A DNA stretch of 64,000 nt from an uncultured Prevotellaceae bacterium (GTDB lineage: Bacteria > Bacteroidota > Bacteroidia > Bacteroidales > Bacteroidaceae), in NCBI GenBank assembly GCA_900316685.1, contig ONDS01000005.1, positions 89,349 to 153,348 on the forward strand, written 5' to 3'. Below are positions 23,526-31,120 of the stretch, piece after piece. Every line of letters starts with the position of its first letter. Positions within the stretch are counted from its first letter, which is position 1. Made by a program: the position numbers and the translations under genes. The notes below the pieces were generated by a model. It saw nothing but the letters and a program-made list of their open reading frames with translations, ran no database searches and was not told where the DNA came from.

Positions 23526-26500
23526 CTATTTCATCATTATCTTTCTCGTCCTTACCTTGCCATTGCTGAGCGTCTCGCGAACGATGTTCACACCCTTCTG
23601 CAGATGGCTCTGCACCTGGCCCGACAAGTTGTATATCTGTACCTTCAGCACTTCGATGGCCGCTGTGCTCTCCATATCGGTTATCTCGGTGAGCGTGGGG
23701 TCGATCTCGCATATCTCACGGGTGATGCGGTTGAAGTGGATGGCAGGTGTTCCCTCACCGATGTATTGCAGGGCGAGGAAGGTGTAGTCATCGTATACAT
23801 CGAAGCTGTATTCATTGCCCGTGGCTTCCACGGCGGTGGTCTGTGCGTCTTCGCCTATCACGGTGATCATCTGGAAGTCGGCGGGGATGGGCGCATCGGT
23901 GTAGAAGGTGAATCGGTGGAAGGTGCCCATATCCACGGTGCCGCTGTAGGGACCCACATAGGCGTACTGCTGCGTGAAGTCGACGGTGCCCTCATATACG
24001 GGTTCCGAACCGAAGGGGACGATGGTGGCGGGGTTCCAGCCGTTGGCCACCAATCCACTCGTTGCCACGGGGCTATTGTCGGTCTTGTAGAGTGTCACGT
24101 CCTTGACCACGGTCTCCACTGTGTTGCCGGTCATATTCTGCAAGGCGAACTGCACCACCACGGGGTCGTCGCCCAGGTCGTCGGGATTGAACGCCCCTTC
24201 CATCACGGTCTGGTCGGCGGCGAAGGGGTAGTAATGACCGCCGTAGGCATCGGCCTGTGCTTGGTTGCGCACGAACATCTGGAGGAGTCCGTCGCTGCCG
24301 GGAGCTTGTTCCAATTCGATGCGGTAGCGCGGATATTCATTGATGTCGAAGGCCTCGCCCCACAGTTTCACGTCGCCCCAATTGCCGGGGATGCTTACAG
24401 TGGCGGGCAGTCCGTTCGGGCTGGTCTCATGACCCTCGATCTCCGCTCCGTAGTCGACGAGCACCTGCAGGTCTTCGCTCGACGGGGTGAAGTTGGTCAG
24501 ATAGACGTCGCGTGTGGCGGAGAGTATCTCGATGGGGTCGATGGCGCTGCTGCTATAACGCTGCACGGCGAGGTACCAGTAGCTCTGTTCGAGGGTGATC
24601 TTGCATTCGTTGCCGTTGATCTCGATGGCGGGGTAGGTCTCGCCCAGGTTCTCGCCATACTCATCCTTGTAGCCGAGTTTCCACTGCAGTCCTTCGGGTA
24701 TGGGCTGGGCGCATCTCACGGTAATCACGTGCTTGGTGCCCTCGGTCACGTCAGCTCCCCAGGCCTTGCCGCCCACTTCGCCCCACTGACCGCGGAAATT
24801 CACGGTGCCGCTGTAGATATTGCCGTCGGCGGCGGCCTCGCCGGTCACGGTGCTCGACCAGTTGCCTACCAGAGGTAGCTGTTGCTCGGTGCCAGCCTCC
24901 GGACCCTCATACACCACCGGGTCGGCTCCGAATTCCTCGGGCTCGCGCTGTCCCCACCAGCCAATCCACCAGTCGAGGTTGATATTGCTGTAGCTGCTCG
25001 GGGCGATGCGCACCTCGGTGTCTACATCGTCTTTGCCTAAGAGGTACTTGTCGATGAAGGCTTCCACCTCGGGATATTGCACCTCCGGCAACTGGCAATG
25101 GCCATGGCCGGGCACGATGGAATAGCCCACACGGTCCTCGATGCCGAACTGTTCCCACACTTTCATGGCACCATTCATCGATACATAGCCCGAGGGATCG
25201 GCCAACCACGTGTAGTCGGGATTGCCCAACATCAGCAGGGCGCGCGGACAGACCATGGCCGCCAACTCATGATGGTCGTGAGGCAGGTAGCTCACGTTCT
25301 TGCCATTGTAGGTATCGCGCAGGCTGTTCATAAACCAGTTGTAGTCGGTGTTGTCCAGTCCTTCCACCGACTCGGCGTCGGGCTGGGCGTTCATCCATCG
25401 CGAGTAACGCCAGGCGGCAGCACCACCTCCTCCGGGTTCCTGGGCGATGGTCAGTGCCACACGCTCGTCGAAGGCACCGCAGAAGAGTGCCATCTTGCCG
25501 GCATACGAACAACCGGTCACACCGATGTGCGCCATGTCGATCTTGGTCACTTCGGGACCTAACTGCTGCAGTCCGTCCAACAGTCGGCTCAATCCCCAGG
25601 CCCACTCGCTGTAGGCTCCGTTGTTCACCAACTCGGGATACAGACGGTCGAACTCATAATTGCCCCTGCCGGGAGCACTGCCCATCTGCGAGTAACTGTT
25701 TACCTGACTTTCCGAGAAGGTCATCGTGGCGATGGGGCGTGAGGAGTAGACGGCGGAGGGCAGTGAGATGCCACTCGTGCCGATCATCAGGGCGTAGGGT
25801 GCGGTGCCCGTGCTGGGGTAGTTGATGGTGGCGCTCAGGTGCAGCGTCTCGCCGTTCACCGTCACGTCGACATTCAGAGTGTTGCCGTCCATCGACGCAC
25901 TGATGGCGGAGGGGTCCACCTCAGGTTTCGTACCTATCTCGTAATGCTGTATCTCGCGTGCTATCTCGCCGCGGCGCAGCGACCAGTCGCTGAAGTCGGT
26001 CACACGCCCGCTGCCGTCAGACCATTCCAGAGGGTCGGGCAGTGGGTCTACCTTCTTTGCCTCATCCTTCGAGGGCAGCACGGGGTTGGCGGCTGCTCCG
26101 GTGTTCTCTACATTGTAGACGAGGGGGATGTCGCCCACCACCTTCGTCTTCACCACCACGTTGTACGAGGCACTGCCCGGGGCATATTCCTCGTTGCCGG
26201 CGAAGGTGGCGGTCACGGTGCCGTTGCCTTCACCCTCACCCAGAGTGGCCACACCAGTCGTGTTGTTCACCGTCAGCAGTCCTTCCGGATTGGAAGTGGC
26301 CGTATAGGTCACGGGCAGCCCATGGGGGTTGTTGAGCACGGGGGCCGTGAAGGGCTCGCCGGGCTGCAGGCGTACGCTCGCGGGTGTGAACGACAGTTCG
26401 GGTTTGAGCCGTTCTCCTTCTTTCACGCGCTCCACGCTGAGCACATGGATGGTCACCGACTCCGATTTGGTCCATTGTAGCGAGAGGAAGGTGTAGGTCT

Positions 26501-26855
26501 GGTCGAACTCGAAACTGAAGGAGGTCTGTCCGGCGTCGAACGACACATATTGGGCGTTGTCGTCGGAGGTGTCCACGTAGTTCACTTTCCACTGGAAGCC
26601 TTCGGGCAGAGGCTCGGCCACATTGATGGTGATGGTGTGCTTGCCACCGGGCGACACTTCGCCGCCCCAGGCTCCGCCACCCATGTCGCCCCACTGGCCG
26701 GTCAGGGTCACGTCGCCGCTGTAGATCTTACCGTCGGCAGAGGCTGTCCCCGTGGTCGTGAAACGCCAGTTGCCTACCAACGGCAACAGCTCCTGTGCCT
26801 GTATGCCGAAGCAACAACACAGGAGGAGAAGGGTAATGTAAATAATTTTCTTCAT
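23526..26855 (-). CDS. Multidomain secreted CE15 glucuronoyl esterase with three repeated accessory domains
   Basis: The 1109-aa protein has a signal peptide. By eye the order is: accessory domain A (24-145), a BACON/Ig-like domain (about 151-237), and the CE15 domain (about 243-635) with GCSYAGK (Ser450), Glu473 and His near 587. Domain B (660-785) is clearly homologous to A, with shared LPLVGNW, ADGxIYSG, GQWG and AWG. A further beta-sandwich follows (about 787-925), then domain C (about 953-1045), a weaker copy. The C-terminal secretion tail is IYNLSGQ...KGVNIVR. The CE15 part is closely similar to the neighbour at 21966, so the pair is a duplication. It probably works on glucuronoxylan-lignin esters at the cell surface. 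The accessory domains may bind carbohydrate; this is inference. Confidence 0.88.
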   Translation of the reverse strand: MKKIIYITLLLLCCCFGIQAQELLPLVGNWRFTTTGTASADGKIYSGDVTLTGQWGDMGGGAWGGEVSPGGKHTITINVAEPLPEGFQWKVNYVDTSDDNAQYVSFDAGQTSFSFEFDQTYTFLSLQWTKSESVTIHVLSVERVKEGERLKPELSFTPASVRLQPGEPFTAPVLNNPHGLPVTYTATSNPEGLLTVNNTTGVATLGEGEGNGTVTATFAGNEEYAPGSASYNVVVKTKVVGDIPLVYNVENTGAAANPVLPSKDEAKKVDPLPDPLEWSDGSGRVTDFSDWSLRRGEIAREIQHYEIGTKPEVDPSAISASMDGNTLNVDVTVNGETLHLSATINYPSTGTAPYALMIGTSGISLPSAVYSSRPIATMTFSESQVNSYSQMGSAPGRGNYEFDRLYPELVNNGAYSEWAWGLSRLLDGLQQLGPEVTKIDMAHIGVTGCSYAGKMALFCGAFDERVALTIAQEPGGGGAAAWRYSRWMNAQPDAESVEGLDNTDYNWFMNSLRDTYNGKNVSYLPHDHHELAAMVCPRALLMLGNPDYTWLADPSGYVSMNGAMKVWEQFGIEDRVGYSIVPGHGHCQLPEVQYPEVEAFIDKYLLGKDDVDTEVRIAPSSYSNINLDWWIGWWGQREPEEFGADPVVYEGPEAGTEQQLPLVGNWSSTVTGEAAADGNIYSGTVNFRGQWGEVGGKAWGADVTEGTKHVITVRCAQPIPEGLQWKLGYKDEYGENLGETYPAIEINGNECKITLEQSYWYLAVQRYSSSAIDPIEILSATRDVYLTNFTPSSEDLQVLVDYGAEIEGHETSPNGLPATVSIPGNWGDVKLWGEAFDINEYPRYRIELEQAPGSDGLLQMFVRNQAQADAYGGHYYPFAADQTVMEGAFNPDDLGDDPVVVQFALQNMTGNTVETVVKDVTLYKTDNSPVATSGLVANGWNPATIVPFGSEPVYEGTVDFTQQYAYVGPYSGTVDMGTFHRFTFYTDAPIPADFQMITVIGEDAQTTAVEATGNEYSFDVYDDYTFLALQYIGEGTPAIHFNRITREICEIDPTLTEITDMESTAAIEVLKVQIYNLSGQVQSHLQKGVNIVRETLSNGKVRTRKIMMK

Positions 26856-27216
26856 ACTGCTAAAACATTATTAAGTTAGTAAATATCGCTTTTCGGATTA
26901 TTATTAGGTAGGTTATGAAAATGTCGTATATCGCTATGTGATGTTGTGGGTAGTTGAATGATAAATTTCGGTATTATTTTCGAGTTGTATTTGCCTCCTC
27001 CCGAAATCGTTGTTGCAAATTTAGTGATAGCTGTCTTTTTGTCGGCGAAAAAATATTGAAAAGGTTTTTGCTTTTGTTTCATACCGGAAAAAACTTTTTC
27101 ATGAAACGAATTTCGCTTTTTTTCGTTCATTATTTTACTTTCTTGTTCAAGTTCCTGGAGTTAAATACTTGAGCAAGATATTTGCGCGGTTGGAAAGAAA
27201 TGTATATTTTTGTGGC
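26856..27216. other. Intergenic region with divergent promoters
   Basis: No gene is seen. A minus-strand TAAATTTG (27016-27023) would give the large esterase a leader of about 155 nt, long enough for regulation, though no riboswitch was recognised. On the plus strand TATTTTTG at 27205-27212 is immediately before the SEL1 gene. The rest is AT-rich. Confidence 0.5.
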
Positions 27217-28026
27217 ATGAAAAGTATCATCCTGTTTTTGTTCCTTGCGATGATGGCCTGTGAGACACTATTCGCACAGCCCAAGAGCCCCATCAACATG
27301 ATGGAACTGGTGCAGCGGGCGGAAGAGGGCGACACTGCCGCCCAATATGCCGTGGCCTATTGCTACGACCGCGGATTGGGTTTCAAGAAGGATGTCAAGA
27401 TGGCGGCGCGATGGTACGAGGTGGCCGCCATGCAGGGTCATGCCGCCGCGCAGTATGCCATAGGTGATTGCTACGCCCAGGGCGACGGCGTGGAGCGCGA
27501 CGATATCAAGGCGGCGCAATGGATGGAGAAGGCGGCACGCCAAGGGCACATGGCGGCGCAGTATTCCATGGGAGTGATTTGCCTCAATGGGGTAGGGATG
27601 GCGCGTGACCCGCGGGCTGCCGTCAGCTGGTTCCGTCAAGCGGCGGCGCAGGGCGATGCCGACTCGCAGTTCAATCTTGGCTATTGCCTGGAGCAGGGCA
27701 TAGGCATAGAACGCGATGCCAAGAAAGCGGTATTCTGGTACACCGAGGCGGCTTCGCAGGGTATGCCCGAGGCTCTTTACAACCTGGGGCGTTGTGCCAT
27801 GGAGGGTGTAGGCATGATGAAGGATGTGAAGCAGGGACTTTTCTGGTTGGAAGAGGGTGCCAAGCGCCATGACGTGCGTTGCATGACCTACTTGGCTGAA
27901 ATCTATGAATCGGGCGAAGGCGTGAGGCGCGATGCCTCCAAGGCGCGCAAATGGCGCAAGAAGGCCGAAAAGGCCTCAGCTGGCGAGCATTTACGCTATA
28001 CGCCTCTCGACGACACCGAAGAATGA
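27217..28026 (+). CDS. Secreted SEL1-repeat protein
   Basis: ATG 27217 is preferred over 27169: it opens a signal peptide (MKSIILFLFLAMMACETLFAQ), and a -7-like TATTTTTG at 27205-27212 lies within the longer frame. If that element is used, the mRNA would be nearly leaderless. The 269-aa protein has about six SEL1 repeats (DRGLGFKKDVKMAARWYEVAA, GDGVERDD, NGVGMARD, QGIGIERDAKKAV, EGVGMMKD, SGEGVRRDASKARKW). The cysteine in MMAC could make it a lipoprotein. It is a paralogue in type of the cytoplasmic SEL1 protein at 346. It ends with a Lys/Arg-rich tail. No enzymatic domain is seen. Confidence 0.8.
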   Translation: MKSIILFLFLAMMACETLFAQPKSPINMMELVQRAEEGDTAAQYAVAYCYDRGLGFKKDVKMAARWYEVAAMQGHAAAQYAIGDCYAQGDGVERDDIKAAQWMEKAARQGHMAAQYSMGVICLNGVGMARDPRAAVSWFRQAAAQGDADSQFNLGYCLEQGIGIERDAKKAVFWYTEAASQGMPEALYNLGRCAMEGVGMMKDVKQGLFWLEEGAKRHDVRCMTYLAEIYESGEGVRRDASKARKWRKKAEKASAGEHLRYTPLDDTEE

Positions 28027-28098
28027 ACAATCGCCATCCTCATTCCCTGTCGCTCTTGACAAAAAAGTATGTTTTGATATTTCTTTTACATTATTTAA

Positions 28099-28275
28099 TA
28101 TGGTAAGTCATCTGAGGAAGTCACGGGAATCGCTACGGTACCTGGCGACGGGATGAAGACCGATGATGGTTGGTACACCCTCGATGGCCGCCGACTCTTA
28201 GGCAAGCCGACACAGCGAGGCATCTTCATCAACAATGGAGAGAAAAGACTGCTCAGGATGCGCTGTGCCATGTAG
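28099..28275 (+). pseudogene. Orphan C-terminal tail of a secreted protein
   Basis: In one frame from just after a TAA (28096-28098) to TAG (28273-28275), 58 codons encode EEVTGI...DDGWYTLDGRRLLGKPTQRGIFINNGEK. This is the C-terminal secretion-tail module (TGI, WYTLDGRR, GIFINNGxK) found at the ends of large Prevotella-type secreted proteins. No start codon, signal peptide or N-terminal domain precedes it, so it looks like the remnant of a deleted gene. A few extra residues (RMRCAM) follow the usual end. Confidence 0.7.
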
Positions 28276-28357
28276 GAGGTTGGAATATTAATAGGCCGTT
28301 GGAATGTAAGACGAAAAATTTTTTGCTTTACGATGATGGATTTTTGCTTTTTTTGTT

Positions 28358-28365
28358 TAACTTTG
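28358..28365 (+). promoter_or_regulatory. Promoter -7 element of the FHA gene
   Basis: TAACTTTG matches TAnnTTTG about 35 nt before the ATG at 28401. No well-spaced -33 TTTG is seen. Confidence 0.55.
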
Positions 28366-28400
28366 CAGAATCGGAATATTAATCATTAAAAACACACTTC

Positions 28401-29114
28401 ATGAAAATCATCATAGGAAGAGAAGAACAAGGTTCCAGGCTCCATCTCGTGGCTTACAACGACCAGGGGCAGATGACCAAGGACATCTGCCACGGACAGC
28501 AACAGAGCGTCAACCAGTCCGTCAGCCGACAGCACCTTAGCCTCACACTCAACGACGACGGCTCGTTCACACTTGAAAACCTCAAGATGCAGAACATCAC
28601 TTTCGTCAACGGCATGCAGGTGAACCGCACACGCGTGACAAAGGACGACCGCATCGAAATGGGGCACGAACGCTATCTCTTCGACTGGGCGGCCATCAAG
28701 CCGCTGCTGCCTAAGATACACGACGCCAGACCACTCAAACAGGTGTTCGAGGACTACGACCAGCAGATAGCCAACCTCAACAAGCGACAGCAAGTGTTCA
28801 ACGCCATGCGAGGCGGCACGAGTATTCTCACCATGGGTGCCATCGCCGTGGGTTTCATCTTCGGACGCGACGGAGGATTCAGCACGCTCACCGCCATACT
28901 TTACGGACTGGCTCTCTTCGCCTCGCTCTTCTTCACTGTCAAGTCGTTCATCGATGCCAGCAAACTGCCGGCACAGCGCAAACGCATCACCGATGAGTTC
29001 CGCCAGCATTGCGTCTGCCCCAACGACGAGTGCCGCCATTTCCTTGGCAACTACCAGTTCTACGACAACCTCCCCAAGAAATGCCCTCACTGCCAGACGC
29101 AGTTTATTAAATAA
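28401..29114 (+). CDS. FHA-domain membrane protein with C-terminal zinc ribbon
   Basis: The 237-aa protein has an N-terminal FHA domain (about 1-100; GRE start, SVSRQHLSLTL and NGMQVNRTRV hallmark segments) that would bind phosphothreonine peptides. A linker helix and two membrane segments follow (about 138-160 and 163-182). A cytoplasmic zinc ribbon closes the protein (CPNDEC...CPHC, about 211-232). It is the first gene of a same-strand set with a repeat membrane protein, a second FHA/zinc-ribbon protein and a PP2C phosphatase. This context suggests readout of Ser/Thr phosphorylation at the inner membrane. No kinase gene is found in the window. Confidence 0.82.
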   Translation: MKIIIGREEQGSRLHLVAYNDQGQMTKDICHGQQQSVNQSVSRQHLSLTLNDDGSFTLENLKMQNITFVNGMQVNRTRVTKDDRIEMGHERYLFDWAAIKPLLPKIHDARPLKQVFEDYDQQIANLNKRQQVFNAMRGGTSILTMGAIAVGFIFGRDGGFSTLTAILYGLALFASLFFTVKSFIDASKLPAQRKRITDEFRQHCVCPNDECRHFLGNYQFYDNLPKKCPHCQTQFIK

Positions 29115-29115
29115 G

Positions 29116-29144
29116 TGGTGAGTGGTGAGTGGTGAGAGGTGAGT
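29116..29144. repeat. Short heptamer tract (GTGGTGA)
   Basis: Four GGTGAGT/GGTGAGA heptamers follow the FHA gene stop codon. A second period-7 tract (ATTCAAA/ATTCAAC) lies at about 29221-29256 in the same gap. Confidence 0.7.
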
Positions 29145-29306
29145 GGTTGCTTCGTATGTAGGAGCATCAAATTCCCTGTCGAAATTATTCCAATTATTCT
29201 AATTTCTTTCCGAAAAAACATTCAAAATTCAACATTCAAAATTCAACATCCAAAACTCCCAACTCATCCCATAATCTCACCATTTCATGGAAAACGACCC
29301 TATTTC

Positions 29307-29338
29307 CTTGCATTCGGCCCGATAAGTCATTATCTTTG
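29307..29338 (+). promoter_or_regulatory. Promoter of the repeat-module membrane protein
   Basis: CTTG at 29307-29310, 20 nt spacer, TATCTTTG at 29331-29338; the start codon follows about 39 nt downstream. Confidence 0.65.
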
Positions 29339-29376
29339 CATCAGAAAAATCAATCAAATCATTAATAATTACCACT

Positions 29377-30543
29377 ATGAATACAAACGATCAAACCCAG
29401 TATGTGGGACCCGAGAACAGCAACCCCGTGAATAACCAGTCCAGCACTTCGCAGCCTCCTGTGTTCGAAGAGAAACAAGGTGGCTCCAACACCTGGAAGT
29501 ATGTCACCATCGGTGGCGCCGCCGCTCTGCTCGTTGGCGCAGGCACCGTTTATGCTACCGATGCCTTCGGTGCTCGTACCGCCATCTTCGGCGATGATGC
29601 TGCCGACACCAGTGCAGCTCCCGCCGCTGCCGCCACTCCTGAAGTGGCTGCCGAGACCACGGAGACCGCTGCCGACAAGACTGCCGACGAGGCCGTGGAA
29701 AAGACCACAGAGACCGCAGAGACTACTGTCGAGGCCACAGCCGAACCTGCAGCTGCCGCCACAGGCATTGATGTGGAAATCTACGACCATGCTCCCGTGG
29801 CGCATGTGGGTCAGCACCTCAGTTTTGCCGATGCTTTCGCCGCAGCCCGCGCTCAGGTGGGTCCCGGTGGCGTCTTCCACTGGCACGGACACGACTATGG
29901 CACCTACTATGAAACCGAATGGGATGCCATGAGCGACAGCCAGCAAGCCCAGTACGAGGCAAGCGCAGCATCACCTCAGTCGGCCGTTCAGCCTGTCACT
30001 CCTCATTTCGTGGCCGAGGCTCCCGTGGCTCATGTGAGCGATGCTCTCAGCTTCGCCGACGCTTTCGCAGCAGCCCGCGCACAGGTGGGCGCCGGAGGTG
30101 TGTTCGAATGGCATGGTGGCGTGTTCAGCACCTATTATGAAACGGAATGGGACGGCATGACCCCGCAGCAGCAACATCTCTTTACCGCTCAGGTACATAC
30201 CGAGCATGTGCCCCATCACACACATTATTATGCCGATGCCGATGGCGGCGTCCACTTCAAGTCGGTGGAAACCTTCGGTACTGAGCAGTACGACGAGGTG
30301 ACGGCCAAGGTACTTGACAACGCTCCCGACCACGACGAGGCTTACCACGCCACGGTGAAAGAGGTGGAAGGTACGACCGACGACATGCACATCGATGTGG
30401 CTGATTCGGGTGTCGCTTACGTAGATGTCGAGAACGATGGACTGGTCGACATGACCTTCACACCCATCGAAAGTGCCGACCCGCTGGATGTGGCCCAGGC
30501 CTCCGACACAGCCCTGCTCGACGATGGCACGCTCCTGATCTAA
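29377..30543 (+). CDS. Single-pass membrane protein with duplicated SFADAF...TYYETEWD module
   Basis: The 388-aa protein has a disordered N-terminus (1-40) and one membrane segment (about 42-62). A long Ala/Thr/Glu linker (about 65-130) leads to two copies of a ~48-residue module, at 139-186 and 215-262. Both read APVAHV...LSFADAFAAARAQVG-GGVF-WHG...TYYETEWD-M. A His-rich stretch (HTEHVPHHTHYY) and an acidic tail follow. I do not recognise the module; conserved His, Trp and Tyr could bind a ligand, a metal or peptidoglycan. Topology suggests the modules lie in the periplasm, but this was not proven. It lies between two FHA genes, so it may be the membrane partner of that signalling set. Confidence 0.75.
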   Translation: MNTNDQTQYVGPENSNPVNNQSSTSQPPVFEEKQGGSNTWKYVTIGGAAALLVGAGTVYATDAFGARTAIFGDDAADTSAAPAAAATPEVAAETTETAADKTADEAVEKTTETAETTVEATAEPAAAATGIDVEIYDHAPVAHVGQHLSFADAFAAARAQVGPGGVFHWHGHDYGTYYETEWDAMSDSQQAQYEASAASPQSAVQPVTPHFVAEAPVAHVSDALSFADAFAAARAQVGAGGVFEWHGGVFSTYYETEWDGMTPQQQHLFTAQVHTEHVPHHTHYYADADGGVHFKSVETFGTEQYDEVTAKVLDNAPDHDEAYHATVKEVEGTTDDMHIDVADSGVAYVDVENDGLVDMTFTPIESADPLDVAQASDTALLDDGTLLI

Positions 30544-30558
30544 GCCTCTTGCCAAACC

Positions 30559-31059
30559 ATGAAGAAAATACCTGTACAGTGTACCTGCGGACAACAGTTC
30601 GTGGCAACCTTTCAGGACGACAATACCGCTGCGGGAACAGTAAAATGTCCCGCATGCGGTACTCGTTTGAAGGTTATCGTGCCCCGTTCCAAACCGCCTA
30701 TACCGCAAGCCGGCATGGAGACCAAACTACCGCAGGGACAGTTCGGACAACCTGGCATGCTCGTCTGCCAGGGCCGTGAATATCCGCTCTCCGTGGGCGA
30801 TAATATAGTAGGTCGCAAGGCGGCCAACTCCATGGCGCATATCCAACTCGAGGTCGACGACCCCTACATGAGCCGTTCCCACCTGCTCGTCAGGGTGGTG
30901 CGCAGTGGCGACGGCGGACTAACTACCTTCGTATCCAACTATAAGAACATGAACACCACGATGGTCAACAACCGCCTGCTCGGCGACATCGACGAGGTGG
31001 TCATCAACAATGGCGACCTTCTCCAACTGGCCAACACCGTCGTTCAGTTCAAACAGTAA
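30559..31059 (+). CDS. Zinc-ribbon/FHA-domain protein
   Basis: The 166-aa soluble protein has an N-terminal zinc ribbon (CTCG...CPACG, about residues 8-34), a Pro-rich linker and a C-terminal FHA domain (about 72-166). FHA signatures are IVGRKA, the phosphothreonine-binding SRSHL segment, and NNRLL near the end. It starts 15 nt after the previous gene, so both are co-transcribed. It shares the FHA plus zinc-ribbon combination with 28401 but in reversed order and without a membrane anchor. It is probably a phosphothreonine reader whose target could be the PP2C-regulated substrate. Confidence 0.85.
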   Translation: MKKIPVQCTCGQQFVATFQDDNTAAGTVKCPACGTRLKVIVPRSKPPIPQAGMETKLPQGQFGQPGMLVCQGREYPLSVGDNIVGRKAANSMAHIQLEVDDPYMSRSHLLVRVVRSGDGGLTTFVSNYKNMNTTMVNNRLLGDIDEVVINNGDLLQLANTVVQFKQ

Positions 31060-31060
31060 C

Positions 31061-31112
31061 TCCTCACCTCTCACCCCTCACCTCTCACCTCTCACCCCTC
31101 ACCCCTCACCTC
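31061..31112. repeat. Heptamer tract (TCACCYC) within the FHA/PP2C gene set
   Basis: Seven TCACCTC/TCACCCC heptamers fill the gap between the FHA stop codon and the PP2C start. The tract is presumably transcribed as part of the mRNA. Confidence 0.85.
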
Positions 31113-31120
31113 TTATAAAT

